Positions 24,098 to 43,012 are shown, counted from the first letter of the stretch. The stretch is DNA of 64,000 bases from JBCBWG01 sp038523925 (GCA_038523925.1 JBCBIY010000001.1:124001-188000); one strand, 5' to 3'. Made by a program: numbers and translations. The notes: generated by a model from the sequence alone, not told the origin.

Positions 24098-24808
24098 ATG
24101 TCGAAGCAAGGAAAGCGGATCAAAAACGCACGTTCAAACGTCGACCGCGAACAGGCCTACAGCCTCGATGAGGCAGTCAAGCTTGTGAAGGACAATGCGT
24201 CCGCGAAGTTTGATGAGACCGTCGAAGTCGCAATGAACCTCGGTGTGGATCCAAAGCACGCCGACCAGATGGTGCGCGGTGTCTGCTCGCTGCCGAACGG
24301 CACGGGCCGGACGGTGCGTGTCGGTGTGTTCGCGCGTGGCGACAAGGCGGAGGAGGCCAAGGCTGCCGGAGCTGACGTTGTGGGTGCCGAAGACCTCGTT
24401 GAGCAGGTCCAGGGCGGTCAGATCAATTTCGACCGCTGCATTGCAACGCCCGACATGATGGGCCTTGTCGGCCGTCTGGGTAAAGTGCTCGGCCCCCGCG
24501 GCTTGATGCCAAACCCGCGCGTTGGCACGGTGACGATGGAGATCTCGAAGGCCGTGCAGGATGCCAAAGGCGGCTCGGTCGAGTTCCGTGTCGAGAAGGC
24601 CGGCATCATCCACGCGGGCGTGGGCAAGTCGAGCTTCCCGGCCGACAAGCTCGCCGAGAACATCAAGGCGTTCGTCGACGCGGTGAACCGCGCGAAACCG
24701 TCGGGCGCAAAAGGGACCTACGTCAAGAAGGTCGCCATCAAGTCGACGATGGGCCCCGGCGTCCAGGTCGAGCAAGGCTCCGTCATTTCAGCGGCACCGG
24801 CCCAGTAA
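24098..24808 (+). CDS. rplA: 50S ribosomal protein L1
   Basis: A 236-residue L1, the mobile stalk protein near the E site and, in many bacteria, the translational repressor of its own operon. The signature FARGDKAEEAKAAGAD and the segment GPRGLMPNPRVGTVT are present. It begins three bases after rplK and ends the pair; a 378-base leader separates it from rplJ. Length and residues are normal for the family. Confidence 0.97.
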   Translation: MSKQGKRIKNARSNVDREQAYSLDEAVKLVKDNASAKFDETVEVAMNLGVDPKHADQMVRGVCSLPNGTGRTVRVGVFARGDKAEEAKAAGADVVGAEDLVEQVQGGQINFDRCIATPDMMGLVGRLGKVLGPRGLMPNPRVGTVTMEISKAVQDAKGGSVEFRVEKAGIIHAGVGKSSFPADKLAENIKAFVDAVNRAKPSGAKGTYVKKVAIKSTMGPGVQVEQGSVISAAPAQ

Positions 24809-25186
24809 ACGGAGAGACGAGTTTCGCGCGGCTCGGCCTCGTTGGCTGAGCGGTGCGCAAAGTTCCGGGTTCGCCCGGAAGAGAGAGCGCGGCGGGGCCC
24901 CGGCCAAATCGCGTTCTGCCTGTCCGAGATTGTGAGGTGCCGGCAGCCGTCGGCTTAATCCCGCAAGGGGCCTTCATGAGACGGGAGTTCGGTCACCAGG
25001 CGGTCTCGTAAGGGATCGCGGAACGGATCGGACCTCTTGGGATCGCATCACCGGTTCGCCGGTGCGGCTCAGACAGGCCAAGCGTTGGCAGCAGGTCTCG
25101 CGGTGAAATCCGCAAACCCGCCGCCAGCAAGGTGAAGCGGCAGCAGGTCGGCCTCCGGCCGGTTGCCATGCTCAAGGAGAAGCAAA
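24809..25186 (+). promoter_or_regulatory. rplJL leader (378-base untranslated region)
   Basis: No gene is seen here. The region separates rplA from rplJ and should hold the rplJ promoter and the L10 autoregulatory leader known from other bacteria. Two strong hairpins with TTCG tetraloops are visible: TTCCGGG-TTCG-CCCGGAA (24863-24880) and CACCGG-TTCG-CCGGTG (25049-25064). Neither is followed by a T-run, so they look like structural or processing stems rather than terminators. A ribosome-binding AAGGAGA stands at 25174-25180. The L10 kink-turn site could not be assigned by eye. Confidence 0.55.
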
Positions 25187-25702
25187 GTGGAAAGAGCTCA
25201 AAAGGAAGCTCTCGTCACGCAGCTCCACGACGTGTTCCAGAACACGGGCGTGGTCGTGGTGACCCACTATGCCGGTCTGAGCGTCGCGCAAATGACGGAC
25301 TATCGCCAACGCATGAAAAGCGTCGGCGGCAGCGTCAAGGTCGCGAAGAACAGACTGGCCAAGCTTGCACTCCGCGACACACCGCCGGAAGGGATTAAAG
25401 ACCTTCTGACGGGCCCGACCTGTCTCGCCTACTCGGAAGATCCGGTAGCCGCAGCAAAGGTCGCGGTCGCCTACGCCAAGGAGAACGAAAAGCTCGTTGT
25501 CCTCGGCGGCGCCATGGGGAGCCAGGTTCTGGACCCAGCCGGCGTCAAGGCACTCGCGGAACTGCCTTCGCTCGATGAACTGCGCGGCAAGATTGTCGGC
25601 CTCATTCAGGCACCGATGGTCAAGATCGTCCGCACGGTCAACGAGCCAGGCGGCATGCTTGCACGGGTCATCCAGGCCAAGTCCGCTCAGGAAGCGGCGT
25701 AG
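25187..25702 (+). CDS. rplJ: 50S ribosomal protein L10
   Basis: A 171-residue L10, base of the L7/L12 stalk. It starts ERAQKEALVTQLHDVF and has the RNA-contacting segment KNRLAKLA; the C-terminal helix that binds L12 dimers is GGMLARVIQAKSAQE. GTG at 25187 is the start: AAGGAGA lies six bases before it, and an in-frame TTG at 25163 would add eight unrelated residues. L10 with L12 normally represses its own mRNA through the leader described just upstream. Confidence 0.95.
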   Translation: MERAQKEALVTQLHDVFQNTGVVVVTHYAGLSVAQMTDYRQRMKSVGGSVKVAKNRLAKLALRDTPPEGIKDLLTGPTCLAYSEDPVAAAKVAVAYAKENEKLVVLGGAMGSQVLDPAGVKALAELPSLDELRGKIVGLIQAPMVKIVRTVNEPGGMLARVIQAKSAQEAA

Positions 25703-25803
25703 AGCCGACGAGATATCGGGCGCTGTTTGCAGCGTCTCGACCGCAATGATGAGGCCGGCGCGCCGGCCACCAACAGGTTCGAATTTATCAGGAACGTAAA
25801 TCC

Positions 25804-26184
25804 ATGACCGACCTTTCAAAGATCGCAGACGATCTCTCCAGCCTGACGGTTCTTGAAGCCGCTGAGCTTGCCAAGATGCTTGAAGACAAGTGGGGCGTTT
25901 CAGCCTCCGCAGCCGTTGCTGTCGCCGGTGCACCGGCCGGTGCTGGCGATGCCGGTGCCGCTGAAGAAGAGAAGACGGAGTTCACTGTCGTCCTCAAGGC
26001 AGCCGGCGACAAGAAGATCAACGTCATCAAGGAAGTCCGCGCCATCACGGGCCTTGGTCTGAAAGAAGCCAAGGAACTCGTCGAGGCCGGCGGCAAGCCT
26101 GTGAAGGAAGACGTCGACAAGGCGGAAGCCGAAGAGATCAAGAAGAAGCTTGAGGAAGCCGGCGCGACCGTCGAGCTCACCTAA
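25804..26184 (+). CDS. rplL: 50S ribosomal protein L7/L12
   Basis: A 126-residue L12, the multi-copy stalk protein that recruits translation GTPases. The N-terminal dimerisation part (DLSSLTVLEAAELAKMLEDK) is followed by an Ala/Gly/Pro-rich hinge at about 38-58 and a C-terminal domain with KKINVIKEVRAITGLGLKEA, the factor-binding helix. Normal size. It is followed by a 241-base space before rpoB, where partial termination takes place in other bacteria. Confidence 0.97.
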   Translation: MTDLSKIADDLSSLTVLEAAELAKMLEDKWGVSASAAVAVAGAPAGAGDAGAAEEEKTEFTVVLKAAGDKKINVIKEVRAITGLGLKEAKELVEAGGKPVKEDVDKAEAEEIKKKLEEAGATVELT

Positions 26185-26425
26185 GGCTTCAAGACGTCGC
26201 CGGCTGCGCGGCCCGGGTCCAACGACCCGACGCGTGGCCGGCACCACAACCCGAACGGTTTTCCAGTGAGACCTCATGCGGCCCGTTTCAAGCGGTCCGA
26301 AGCGGTCTTTCCGGAAAGCCGTTTTGGCGCATCTGGCGGGGCAAGTTGCTCTTTCCGTGCGCCATCAGACGGATATCCGGCGCTGGTCCGCCCAGCCGGC
26401 GCCCAACATGACGCGAGGAGCTGAA
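26185..26425 (+). promoter_or_regulatory. rplL-rpoB spacer with hairpin, possible attenuator
   Basis: A 241-base space with no convincing gene. CGGGTC-CAAC-GACCCG forms a hairpin at 26214-26229. In enterobacteria the equivalent space holds an attenuator and an RNase III site that lower rpoBC expression relative to rplJL. Here the stem has no T-run, so the role is inferred only from its location. The rpoB frame stays open through part of this space (to 26276), but the predicted extension does not look like RpoB. Confidence 0.35.
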
Positions 26426-30574
<4,149 letters not shown>

Positions 30575-30584
30575 GGACGACACC

Positions 30585-30611
30585 CCCCTCCTCGTCTTTC
30601 GCGGGGAGGGG
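30585..30611 (+). promoter_or_regulatory. GC-rich hairpin in the rpoB-rpoC spacer
   Basis: Ten bases after the rpoB stop, CCCCTCCTCG pairs with CGGGGAGGGG-type sequence, a ten-pair stem (one G-U) with loop TCTTTCG. No T-run follows, so it is not a clear terminator. It may be a processing stem or one copy of a dispersed palindromic repeat; the polypyrimidine/polypurine arms resemble such repeats. Confidence 0.35.
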
Positions 30612-30668
30612 AGACAGAACGCAAGCGCCCTCGGCGCACGACGGCCGCTCCAGGCCCAGGAGACACGC

Positions 30669-34898
<4,230 letters not shown>

Positions 34899-34927
34899 GA
34901 CTGGCCTCAGCCAGTTGAGCGGACACA

Positions 34928-34959
34928 AAAGAGCCGGCGGATCCCTCCGCCGGCTCTTT
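34928..34959. terminator. Bidirectional Rho-independent terminator after rpoC
   Basis: A perfect 14-base-pair stem, AAAGAGCCGGCGGA and TCCGCCGGCTCTTT, with a TCCC loop. On the plus strand the stem ends in CTTT; on the minus strand it is followed by TTTTGTG, so it can stop both rpoC transcripts and the convergent SDR gene transcript. It marks the end of the rpoBC operon. Confidence 0.9.
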
Positions 34960-34986
34960 GCATTTCGATATGATGTGGCCCGCGAC

Positions 34987-35700
34987 CTACGCGCCAAACC
35001 CGCCGTCAATCGTCAGGTTCGCGCCGGTGACCATCGCCGCTTCCGGCCCGGCGAGATAGCTCACCATGCCTGCGATCTCATCGGCTCTGGCATGGCGCTT
35101 CATGGCCATGAACGAATGCATCGTTTCTGCCATCGGGCCGTCGGCCGGGTTCATCTCGGTGTCGACGGGGCCTGGCTGCACGTTGTTGACAGTGATGGCG
35201 CGGTCGCCGAAGTCGCGGGCAAGGCCCTGGACCATGCCCTGGATGGCAGCCTTGGTCATGGCGTAGGCGGCGCCGCCGGCAAACGGCATACGGTCCCCGT
35301 TGACGGAGCCGATGACGATGATCCGACCGTCGTTGGGCATGGTGCGGGCCACATCGATTGCGGCGTGATAGGGACTGCGCACGTTGACGTCGATCATGTG
35401 GTCGATCGCGTCCGCCTCGTGTTCAAGCGCTGGTCCGATCACCACGACGCCGGCGCTCACCACCAGAATGTCGAACGGACCCTTGCTGTCGATCACGGAT
35501 TTTACGGCGGAGCGGTCGGCGCTGTTGGCTTGCACGGCGGCCGCGCCAGTTTCGGTTGCAAGGGCGTCGGCTGCATCCTTCGATCCGTGGTAAGTGAATG
35601 TGGCGCGCGCACCGTCGCTCACGAGACGCCGGACGGTGGCGGCACCGATGCCCCGGCTGCCGCCGAGGACGAGTGCTGATTTGCCAGCAAGTTTGGTCAT
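34987..35700 (-). CDS. SDR family oxidoreductase
   Basis: A 237-residue classical short-chain dehydrogenase. GGSRGIG (about 13-19) is the cofactor loop, catalytic residues lie in IGSVNGDRMPF and YAMTKAA (Y-x3-K), and the C-terminus GANLTIDGGFGA is typical. AGGAGAGG stands just before the ATG. It is divergent from a TetR-type regulator with a palindrome between them, a common arrangement in which the regulator controls the dehydrogenase. The pair interrupts the ribosomal super-cluster between rpoC and rpsL. The substrate is unknown; FabG-like activity is possible but not implied. Confidence 0.87.
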   Translation of the reverse strand: MTKLAGKSALVLGGSRGIGAATVRRLVSDGARATFTYHGSKDAADALATETGAAAVQANSADRSAVKSVIDSKGPFDILVVSAGVVVIGPALEHEADAIDHMIDVNVRSPYHAAIDVARTMPNDGRIIVIGSVNGDRMPFAGGAAYAMTKAAIQGMVQGLARDFGDRAITVNNVQPGPVDTEMNPADGPMAETMHSFMAMKRHARADEIAGMVSYLAGPEAAMVTGANLTIDGGFGA

Positions 35701-35716
35701 TTGACCTCTCCTGTGT

Positions 35717-35735
35717 TTTAGTAATGATCACTAAA
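35717..35735. promoter_or_regulatory. Palindromic operator between SDR and TetR genes
   Basis: TTTAGTAATGATCACTAAA is a 19-base near-perfect palindrome (arms TTTAGT/ACTAAA, and AT pairs inside). It lies 17 bases before the SDR start and 42 bases before the regulator start, AT-rich in GC-rich DNA. Its size and site fit the operator of the adjacent TetR protein, which should control both directions. Confidence 0.7.
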
Positions 35736-35776
35736 TATAGCGGGGCAAGAGAGGCGCAACCCGGAAACAGGCGCAC

Positions 35777-36448
35777 GTGATGACGACGAATGGGAATCAG
35801 AAGCCCGGCGCGCGGGACAATGCGGGCCGGGCGCAAACGACGGATGAAGGTCAGCCGAGGCGGCGTGGCCGGCCGCCGACGTTTGATCGCAACGAAGCGC
35901 TGCGGACCGCCGGCGAGCTGTTCCAGGCGCACGGGTACGATGCTGTTGGGATTGCCGAACTCACCGACGCGCTCGGTATTAAACCACCAAGCCTCTACGC
36001 CGCGTTCGGGTGCAAGCGCGGGCTCTATCAGGACGCCGTTGCGCTCTATGCGGAAGAGCGCGGGAATTGGGTGCGCGACACTCTTGAAGGCGCGGGCCCG
36101 CTCGCAGACCGGATCGAGGCACTGTTAGTGGCTGCGGCAGAGACCTATGCGGCCAGCGGCGACGCGCGCGGGTGTCTCATTCTGCAAGGCGGACGCAACG
36201 CGCGCGACGCTGACGTTTGCGCCATCACGAAGTCTCATCGCGAGGCGACTGCCGCGTACCTGCGCACCGTGATCGCGCGCGATCGTCCGGATCTTGCAAG
36301 TGTGCTTGCTGATGACTTGATGGTGCAGTTCCACGGCCTCTCTGCGCGCGCTGTCGACGGCGTCTCGAAAGCCGATCTCGTTGCGGCCGCGCGTCGGGCT
36401 GGCGCGCGTTTTCGTGGCGAGCTAAAAAAGTCCGACGATTCTGCTTGA
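35777..36448 (+). CDS. TetR/AcrR family transcriptional regulator
   Basis: A 223-residue regulator. After a polar, basic N-terminus of about 35 residues (RRRGRPPTF marks the start of the domain) comes the TetR helix-turn-helix, ALRTAGELFQAHGYDAVGI and IKPPSLYAAFGCKRGLY; the rest is the variable ligand domain. GTG at 35777 or ATG at 35780 is the start. It probably represses the divergent SDR gene through the palindrome at 35717-35735 and itself. SDR/TetR pairs of this kind often answer to electrophiles or fatty-acid-like ligands, but the ligand here is unknown. Confidence 0.87.
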   Translation: MMTTNGNQKPGARDNAGRAQTTDEGQPRRRGRPPTFDRNEALRTAGELFQAHGYDAVGIAELTDALGIKPPSLYAAFGCKRGLYQDAVALYAEERGNWVRDTLEGAGPLADRIEALLVAAAETYAASGDARGCLILQGGRNARDADVCAITKSHREATAAYLRTVIARDRPDLASVLADDLMVQFHGLSARAVDGVSKADLVAAARRAGARFRGELKKSDDSA

Positions 36449-36454
36449 CGGCTG

Positions 36455-36483
36455 TTGACCACCCGGAATCGCGCGCGTATACC
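36455..36483 (+). promoter_or_regulatory. Sigma-70 promoter of the str operon
   Basis: TTGACC (36455-36460) and TATACC (36478-36483) are exactly 17 bases apart, the best promoter match in this part of the window. It sits just after the TetR stop and 239 bases before rpsL. It should drive rpsL-rpsG-fusA-tuf and possibly the genes beyond. The rest of the 273-base space contains no gene. Confidence 0.6.
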
Positions 36484-36721
36484 GGCGCGACTTTCACGAC
36501 AGGCCGTAGAGCTTGCGCGTTTTAAATGCGCCGCGCCAGACGCGCTCTAGACGCTGTTGCGACAAGCACTGACACGATCTGGATCATGATGAGCCCTTGC
36601 GGGGTTGTCCTCTGATTGCAAGCTGGACGGCCTCCTCGGCCTATTCCAGCCATAACGGTTTTCGGCTCTCCGCTTTGGCATTGACCGGGCGTGCAGGGGC
36701 CAAACGAACGAAGGCGACAGG

Positions 36722-37093
36722 ATGCCGACGATTCAACAGTTGATCCGCAAGCCGCGCGAGAAGCAGGGCAAGCGGAACAAAGTCCCGGCGATGCAGGAGT
36801 GTCCGCAGAAGCGGGGCGTCTGCACGCGCGTCTATACGACGACGCCGAAGAAGCCGAACTCGGCGCTGCGTAAGGTCGCCAAGATCCGCCTGACGAACGG
36901 CTTCGAAGTGATCGGCTACATTCCGGGCGAAGGCCATAACCTGCAGGAGCACTCCGTGGTGCTGATCCGCGGCGGCCGCGTCAAAGACCTTCCGGGTGTG
37001 CGCTATCACATCATTCGCGGCGTGCTCGACACCCAAGGTGTCAGCGCACGACGCCAACGCCGTTCGAAATACGGGGCCAAGCGGCCCAAGTGA
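36722..37093 (+). CDS. rpsL: 30S ribosomal protein S12
   Basis: A 123-residue S12 of the decoding centre. The segments TPKKPNSALRKVAK and GRVKDLPGVRYH are intact, with the lysines that in other bacteria decide streptomycin sensitivity, so this is the wild-type form. It is the first gene of the str operon and follows its own promoter, with a long leader. Confidence 0.97.
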   Translation: MPTIQQLIRKPREKQGKRNKVPAMQECPQKRGVCTRVYTTTPKKPNSALRKVAKIRLTNGFEVIGYIPGEGHNLQEHSVVLIRGGRVKDLPGVRYHIIRGVLDTQGVSARRQRRSKYGAKRPK

Positions 37094-37199
37094 GTTTGGC
37101 GCCATCCGCGCTCTCAGATGAGGGACCGGGTGGCGTTTGGTTTTTTGACGGCAGCTTTGCGTTTGCAGGGCCGGCCGTGACTTCGAGAGGACATGCGAC

Positions 37200-37670
37200 A
37201 TGTCTCGCCGACGCAGAGCCGAAAAACGGGACGTCATCCCGGACCCGAAGTTTAGCGACATCATCGTCACCAAGTTCATGAATGCGGTGATGATGGACGG
37301 GAAGAAGTCGACGGCCGAGGGCATCGTCTACGGCGCGATGGACCAGATGGAAGAGCGCATGAAGCAGGACCCGCTTCAGCTGTTCCACCAGGCGCTTGAG
37401 AACGTGATGCCGGCGGTTGAAGTGCGCTCGCGCCGCGTTGGTGGTGCGACGTATCAGGTACCGGTTGAAGTGCGCCCCGAGCGGCGCCAGGCGCTTGCGA
37501 TCCGCTGGCTGATTACAGCGGCGCGCAACCGCAACGAGAATACGATGGTCGAGCGGCTCTCAGGTGAGCTTCTCGATGCGTCGCAAATGCGTGGGACCGC
37601 CGTTAAGAAGCGGGAAGACACGCACAAAATGGCGGAAGCCAACCGCGCCTTCTCGCACTACCGCTGGTAG
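37200..37670 (+). CDS. rpsG: 30S ribosomal protein S7
   Basis: A 156-residue S7, the head-nucleating protein of the small subunit and, in enterics, the translational regulator of the str operon. SRRRRAEKRDVIPDPKFSD and the GGATYQVPVEVRPERR loop are as in other bacteria. The 106-base rpsL-rpsG space may carry the S7 regulatory site, as in Escherichia coli. Confidence 0.97.
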   Translation: MSRRRRAEKRDVIPDPKFSDIIVTKFMNAVMMDGKKSTAEGIVYGAMDQMEERMKQDPLQLFHQALENVMPAVEVRSRRVGGATYQVPVEVRPERRQALAIRWLITAARNRNENTMVERLSGELLDASQMRGTAVKKREDTHKMAEANRAFSHYRW

Positions 37671-37727
37671 GCGCGTGGGCACCCGCCCGAAACCCGAACG
37701 GAACTTTGCATCCGCCTGGAGCTGATC

Positions 37728-39815
<2,088 letters not shown>

Positions 39816-39918
39816 GAGCTGCGTACGACAACTGAGTTTGAAGGTTACGCCGTCCCATCCGACATGAGCCAATTGCGGGCGGGTGGCGTGAGATGAAGAG
39901 AAGCTAGGAGCCAGAGAA

Positions 39919-41109
39919 ATGGCGAAGGAAAAGTTCGATCGCAGTAAGCCGCATGCCAACATTGGCACTATCGGCCACGTGGACCACGGCAAGACGACGC
40001 TGACGGCCGCGATTACCAAGGTCCTGGCCGACGCGGGCAAGAGCCAGGCGGTTGCCTTCGACCAGATCGACAAGGCACCGGAAGAGCGCGAGCGCGGCAT
40101 CACGATTTCGACGGCGCACGTCGAATACGAGACCGACAACCGCCACTACGCGCACGTCGACTGCCCAGGCCACGCCGACTACGTGAAGAACATGATCACG
40201 GGCGCCGCGCAGATGGACGGCGCGATCCTCGTCGTGAACGCAGCCGACGGCCCGATGCCGCAAACGCGCGAGCACATCCTGCTCGCCCGCCAGGTTGGCG
40301 TGCCGGCCCTTGTCGTGTTCCTCAACAAGGTCGATCAGGTCGACGACGAAGAGCTGCTTGAGCTCGTCGAGATGGAAGTGCGCGAACTGCTGTCCTCTTA
40401 TGAGTTCCCGGGCGATGACATTCCGATCGTCGCAGGCTCCGCGCTCGCAGCCCTCGAAGGCCGCGACGCAAACATTGGCGCTGAGAAGATCCTCGAGCTG
40501 ATGGCGAAGGTTGATGAGTACATCCCGACGCCAGATCGCCCGGTTGACCAGCCGTTCCTGATGCCGATCGAAGACGTGTTCTCGATCTCAGGCCGCGGCA
40601 CCGTCGTCACGGGCCGTGCCGAGCGCGGCAAGCTGACGGTCGGCGAAGAAGTCGAGATCGTCGGGATCAAAGACACGCAGAAGACGACGGTTACGGGCAT
40701 CGAGATGTTCCGCAAGCTGCTCGACGAAGTGGTCGCTGGCGACAACGCCGGTGTGCTGCTGCGCGGTGTCAAGCGTGAAGACGTTGAGCGTGGCCAGGTG
40801 CTCTGCAAGCCAGGCTCGATCACGCCGCACAAGAAGTTCAAGGCTGAGGCCTATATCCTGACGAAAGAAGAGGGTGGCCGTCACACGCCGTTCTTCACCA
40901 ACTACCGCCCGCAGTTCTATTTCCGCACGACTGACGTCACCGGCGTCTGCACGCTGCCGGAAGGCACGGAAATGGTTATGCCGGGCGACAACGTCACCAT
41001 GGATGTCGAGCTGATCCAGCCGATCGCCATGGAAGAAAAACTCCGGTTTGCCATCCGCGAAGGCGGTCGCACGGTGGGCGCCGGCGTGGTGGCATCGATC
41101 ACCGATTAG
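39919..41109 (+). CDS. tuf: Elongation factor Tu
   Basis: A 396-residue EF-Tu. GTPase motifs are GHVDHGKTTLTAAI, DCPGHADYVKNM and NKVDQVD, and the aminoacyl-tRNA domains are complete to GVVASITD. GGAGCCAGAGAA stands before the ATG. Only one copy is in the window; many relatives have a second copy before secE, where here a polysaccharide locus lies instead. Confidence 0.97.
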   Translation: MAKEKFDRSKPHANIGTIGHVDHGKTTLTAAITKVLADAGKSQAVAFDQIDKAPEERERGITISTAHVEYETDNRHYAHVDCPGHADYVKNMITGAAQMDGAILVVNAADGPMPQTREHILLARQVGVPALVVFLNKVDQVDDEELLELVEMEVRELLSSYEFPGDDIPIVAGSALAALEGRDANIGAEKILELMAKVDEYIPTPDRPVDQPFLMPIEDVFSISGRGTVVTGRAERGKLTVGEEVEIVGIKDTQKTTVTGIEMFRKLLDEVVAGDNAGVLLRGVKREDVERGQVLCKPGSITPHKKFKAEAYILTKEEGGRHTPFFTNYRPQFYFRTTDVTGVCTLPEGTEMVMPGDNVTMDVELIQPIAMEEKLRFAIREGGRTVGAGVVASITD

Positions 41110-41125
41110 GACGTCTTGACGAAAC

Positions 41126-41160
41126 GCGCGCGCCCGGGGCTCAGGCCCGCGGGCGCGTGT
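41126..41160 (+). terminator. Possible terminator or attenuator after tuf
   Basis: GC-rich sequence CGCGCGCCCG pairs with CGGGCGCGTG-type sequence to give a stem of about eleven pairs (two G-U) around an inner GGG/CCC. It begins 17 bases after the tuf stop. No T-run follows, so full termination is doubtful; it may only reduce read-through into the S10 operon. Confidence 0.35.
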
Positions 41161-41210
41161 CGTCTGAAAGCGGCCCTCGGTGGCGCCAAGTTAAAGTTTG
41201 AGAGCGGGTT

Positions 41211-41519
41211 ATGAACGGTCAAAATATTCGCATTCGGCTCAAGGCCTTCGATCATCGCGTGCTCGATGCTTCGACGCTTGAGATCGTCAACACGGCGAAG
41301 CGCACCGGTGCGGAAGTCCGCGGGCCGATCCCGCTGCCCACCCGCATCGAGCGCTTCACGGTCAACCGTTCGCCGCACATCGACAAGAAGAGCCGCGAAC
41401 AGTTCGAGATGCGCACGCACAAGCGCCTGCTCGACATCGTAGATCCGACACCACAGACGGTCGACGCGCTGATGAAGCTCGACCTTGCAGCCGGTGTCGA
41501 CGTCGAGATCAAGCTCTAG
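41211..41519 (+). CDS. rpsJ: 30S ribosomal protein S10
   Basis: A 102-residue S10, also the NusE partner of NusG in antitermination and transcription-translation coupling. QNIRIRLKAFDHRVLD and the HKRLLDIVDPTPQT segment are universal. First gene of the S10 operon, 101 bases after tuf. Confidence 0.97.
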   Translation: MNGQNIRIRLKAFDHRVLDASTLEIVNTAKRTGAEVRGPIPLPTRIERFTVNRSPHIDKKSREQFEMRTHKRLLDIVDPTPQTVDALMKLDLAAGVDVEIKL

Positions 41520-41633
41520 GCCTGAAGCACGTCAGGCCCCGAGCGGAAACGAAACCAAAGCCGGTCCTCTGCGCACTTTCGACGTCTCTCCCGTCCCGCG
41601 TAATGACCGCTTCGAAGGCATAAGGATCGCGCC

Positions 41634-42389
41634 ATGCGCTCCGGATTGATTGCACAGAAGGTGGGTATGTCCCGCGTCTTTACCGACGCTGGCGAACATA
41701 TCCCCGTCACCGTCCTTAAGGTCGACAACTGTCAGGTCGTCGGCCACCGCACGGTTGAGAAGAACGGCTATAGCGCGCTGCAACTCGGCGCCGGCATGCG
41801 CAAAGCGAAGCGGACGCCGAAAGCCGAGCGCCAGAACTTCGCGATTGCGAATGTCGAGCCGAAGCGCCGCGTTGTCGAGTTCCGCGTGTCGGAAGACAAC
41901 ATGATCGAAGTGGGCGCCGAACTGACGGCCGACCACTTTATCGCGGGCCAGATGGTCGACGTCACCGGCACGTCTCAGGGCAAGGGTTTCGCCGGCGCCA
42001 TGAAACGCTGGAACTTCGGCGGCATGCGCGCCTCCCACGGCGTCTCGATTTCGCACCGCGCGCACGGCTCGACAGGTAACAGCCAGGACCCCGGCAAGGT
42101 CTTCAAAGGCAAGAAGATGGCCGGCCACTACGGCAACGAGCGCGTGACAACGCAGAATCTCGAAGTCGTCCAGACCGATCCCGATCGCGGCCTCGTCATG
42201 ATCAAGGGCGCGGTTCCGGGCTCCAAGGGCGGCTGGGTCATGATCCGCGACTCCGTCAAGCGGCCCGTGCCGAAGGATGCGCCGATGCCTGGCGCGTTTA
42301 AACCGGCTGGCGGCAACGGCGGCGCGGCACCGCAGGCAGATGCAGCACTGGCCGAAGCCTCGGCTGATGCCAGCAGCGGTCAGGAGTAA
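41634..42389 (+). CDS. rplC: 50S ribosomal protein L3
   Basis: A 251-residue L3. The core is normal (MRSGLIAQKVGMSR; GGMRASHGVSISHRAHGST with the methylated-Gln region). It ends with an Ala/Gly-rich tail of about 35 residues (from KPAGGNGG on) not found in Escherichia coli L3 (209 residues), but such tails are common in alphaproteobacteria. It starts 114 bases after rpsJ. Confidence 0.97.
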   Translation: MRSGLIAQKVGMSRVFTDAGEHIPVTVLKVDNCQVVGHRTVEKNGYSALQLGAGMRKAKRTPKAERQNFAIANVEPKRRVVEFRVSEDNMIEVGAELTADHFIAGQMVDVTGTSQGKGFAGAMKRWNFGGMRASHGVSISHRAHGSTGNSQDPGKVFKGKKMAGHYGNERVTTQNLEVVQTDPDRGLVMIKGAVPGSKGGWVMIRDSVKRPVPKDAPMPGAFKPAGGNGGAAPQADAALAEASADASSGQE

Positions 42390-42394
42390 GGGCG

Positions 42395-43012
42395 ATGCAG
42401 ATCGACGTCCAAACCATTGATGCGGGTTCAGCCGGCCAGCTCGATCTCAGCGATGAGATCTTCGGGCTCGAGCCGCGCGCTGACATTCTTCACCGGATGG
42501 TGCGGTATCAGCAGCTCAAGAAGATGGCTGGCACGCACTACGTTCGCGACCGTTCCGAAGTGAAAGTCACGAAGAAGAAGATGTATCGCCAGAAGGGCTC
42601 CGGCTCGGCGCGGCACGGTAACAAGGCGGCGCCTCAGTTCCGCGGCGGCGGTAAGGCCTTCGGCCCGAAGCCGCGCAGTCACGCGATCGATCTGCCAAAG
42701 AAGATCCGCGCGCTTGCGCTCCGCCATGCGCTGTCGGCGAAGGCGAAAGCTGGCGAGTTGATCGTCCTCGATGCGGCGACGTCGTCGGGCAAGACCAAGG
42801 ACCTGCGCGCACAGCTTGAAAAGATGGAGCTTGCCAACGCGCTCTTTATCGACGGCGCCGAGGTCAACGCGGAGTTCGCGCTGGCGGCCCGCAACATTCC
42901 GAACATCGACGTCCTGCCGGTCCAGGGCATCAACGTCTACGACATCCTCCGCCGGCATAAACTGGTGCTGACGAAGGCGGCCGTCGAAGCGCTGGAGGCG
43001 CGGTTCAAATGA
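42395..43012 (+). CDS. rplD: 50S ribosomal protein L4
   Basis: A 205-residue L4, which lines the exit tunnel and in enterics represses the S10 operon. The extended loop GTHYVRDRSEVKVTKKKMY and KGSGSARHGNKAAPQFRGGG (the macrolide-related tip) are intact. It begins five bases after rplC and overlaps rplW by four (ATGA). Confidence 0.97.
   Translation: MQIDVQTIDAGSAGQLDLSDEIFGLEPRADILHRMVRYQQLKKMAGTHYVRDRSEVKVTKKKMYRQKGSGSARHGNKAAPQFRGGGKAFGPKPRSHAIDLPKKIRALALRHALSAKAKAGELIVLDAATSSGKTKDLRAQLEKMELANALFIDGAEVNAEFALAARNIPNIDVLPVQGINVYDILRRHKLVLTKAAVEALEARFK

Noticed and set aside
41520..41633. Internal promoter between rpsJ and rplC
   Set aside because: No -35/-10 pair at proper spacing was visible in this 114-base space.
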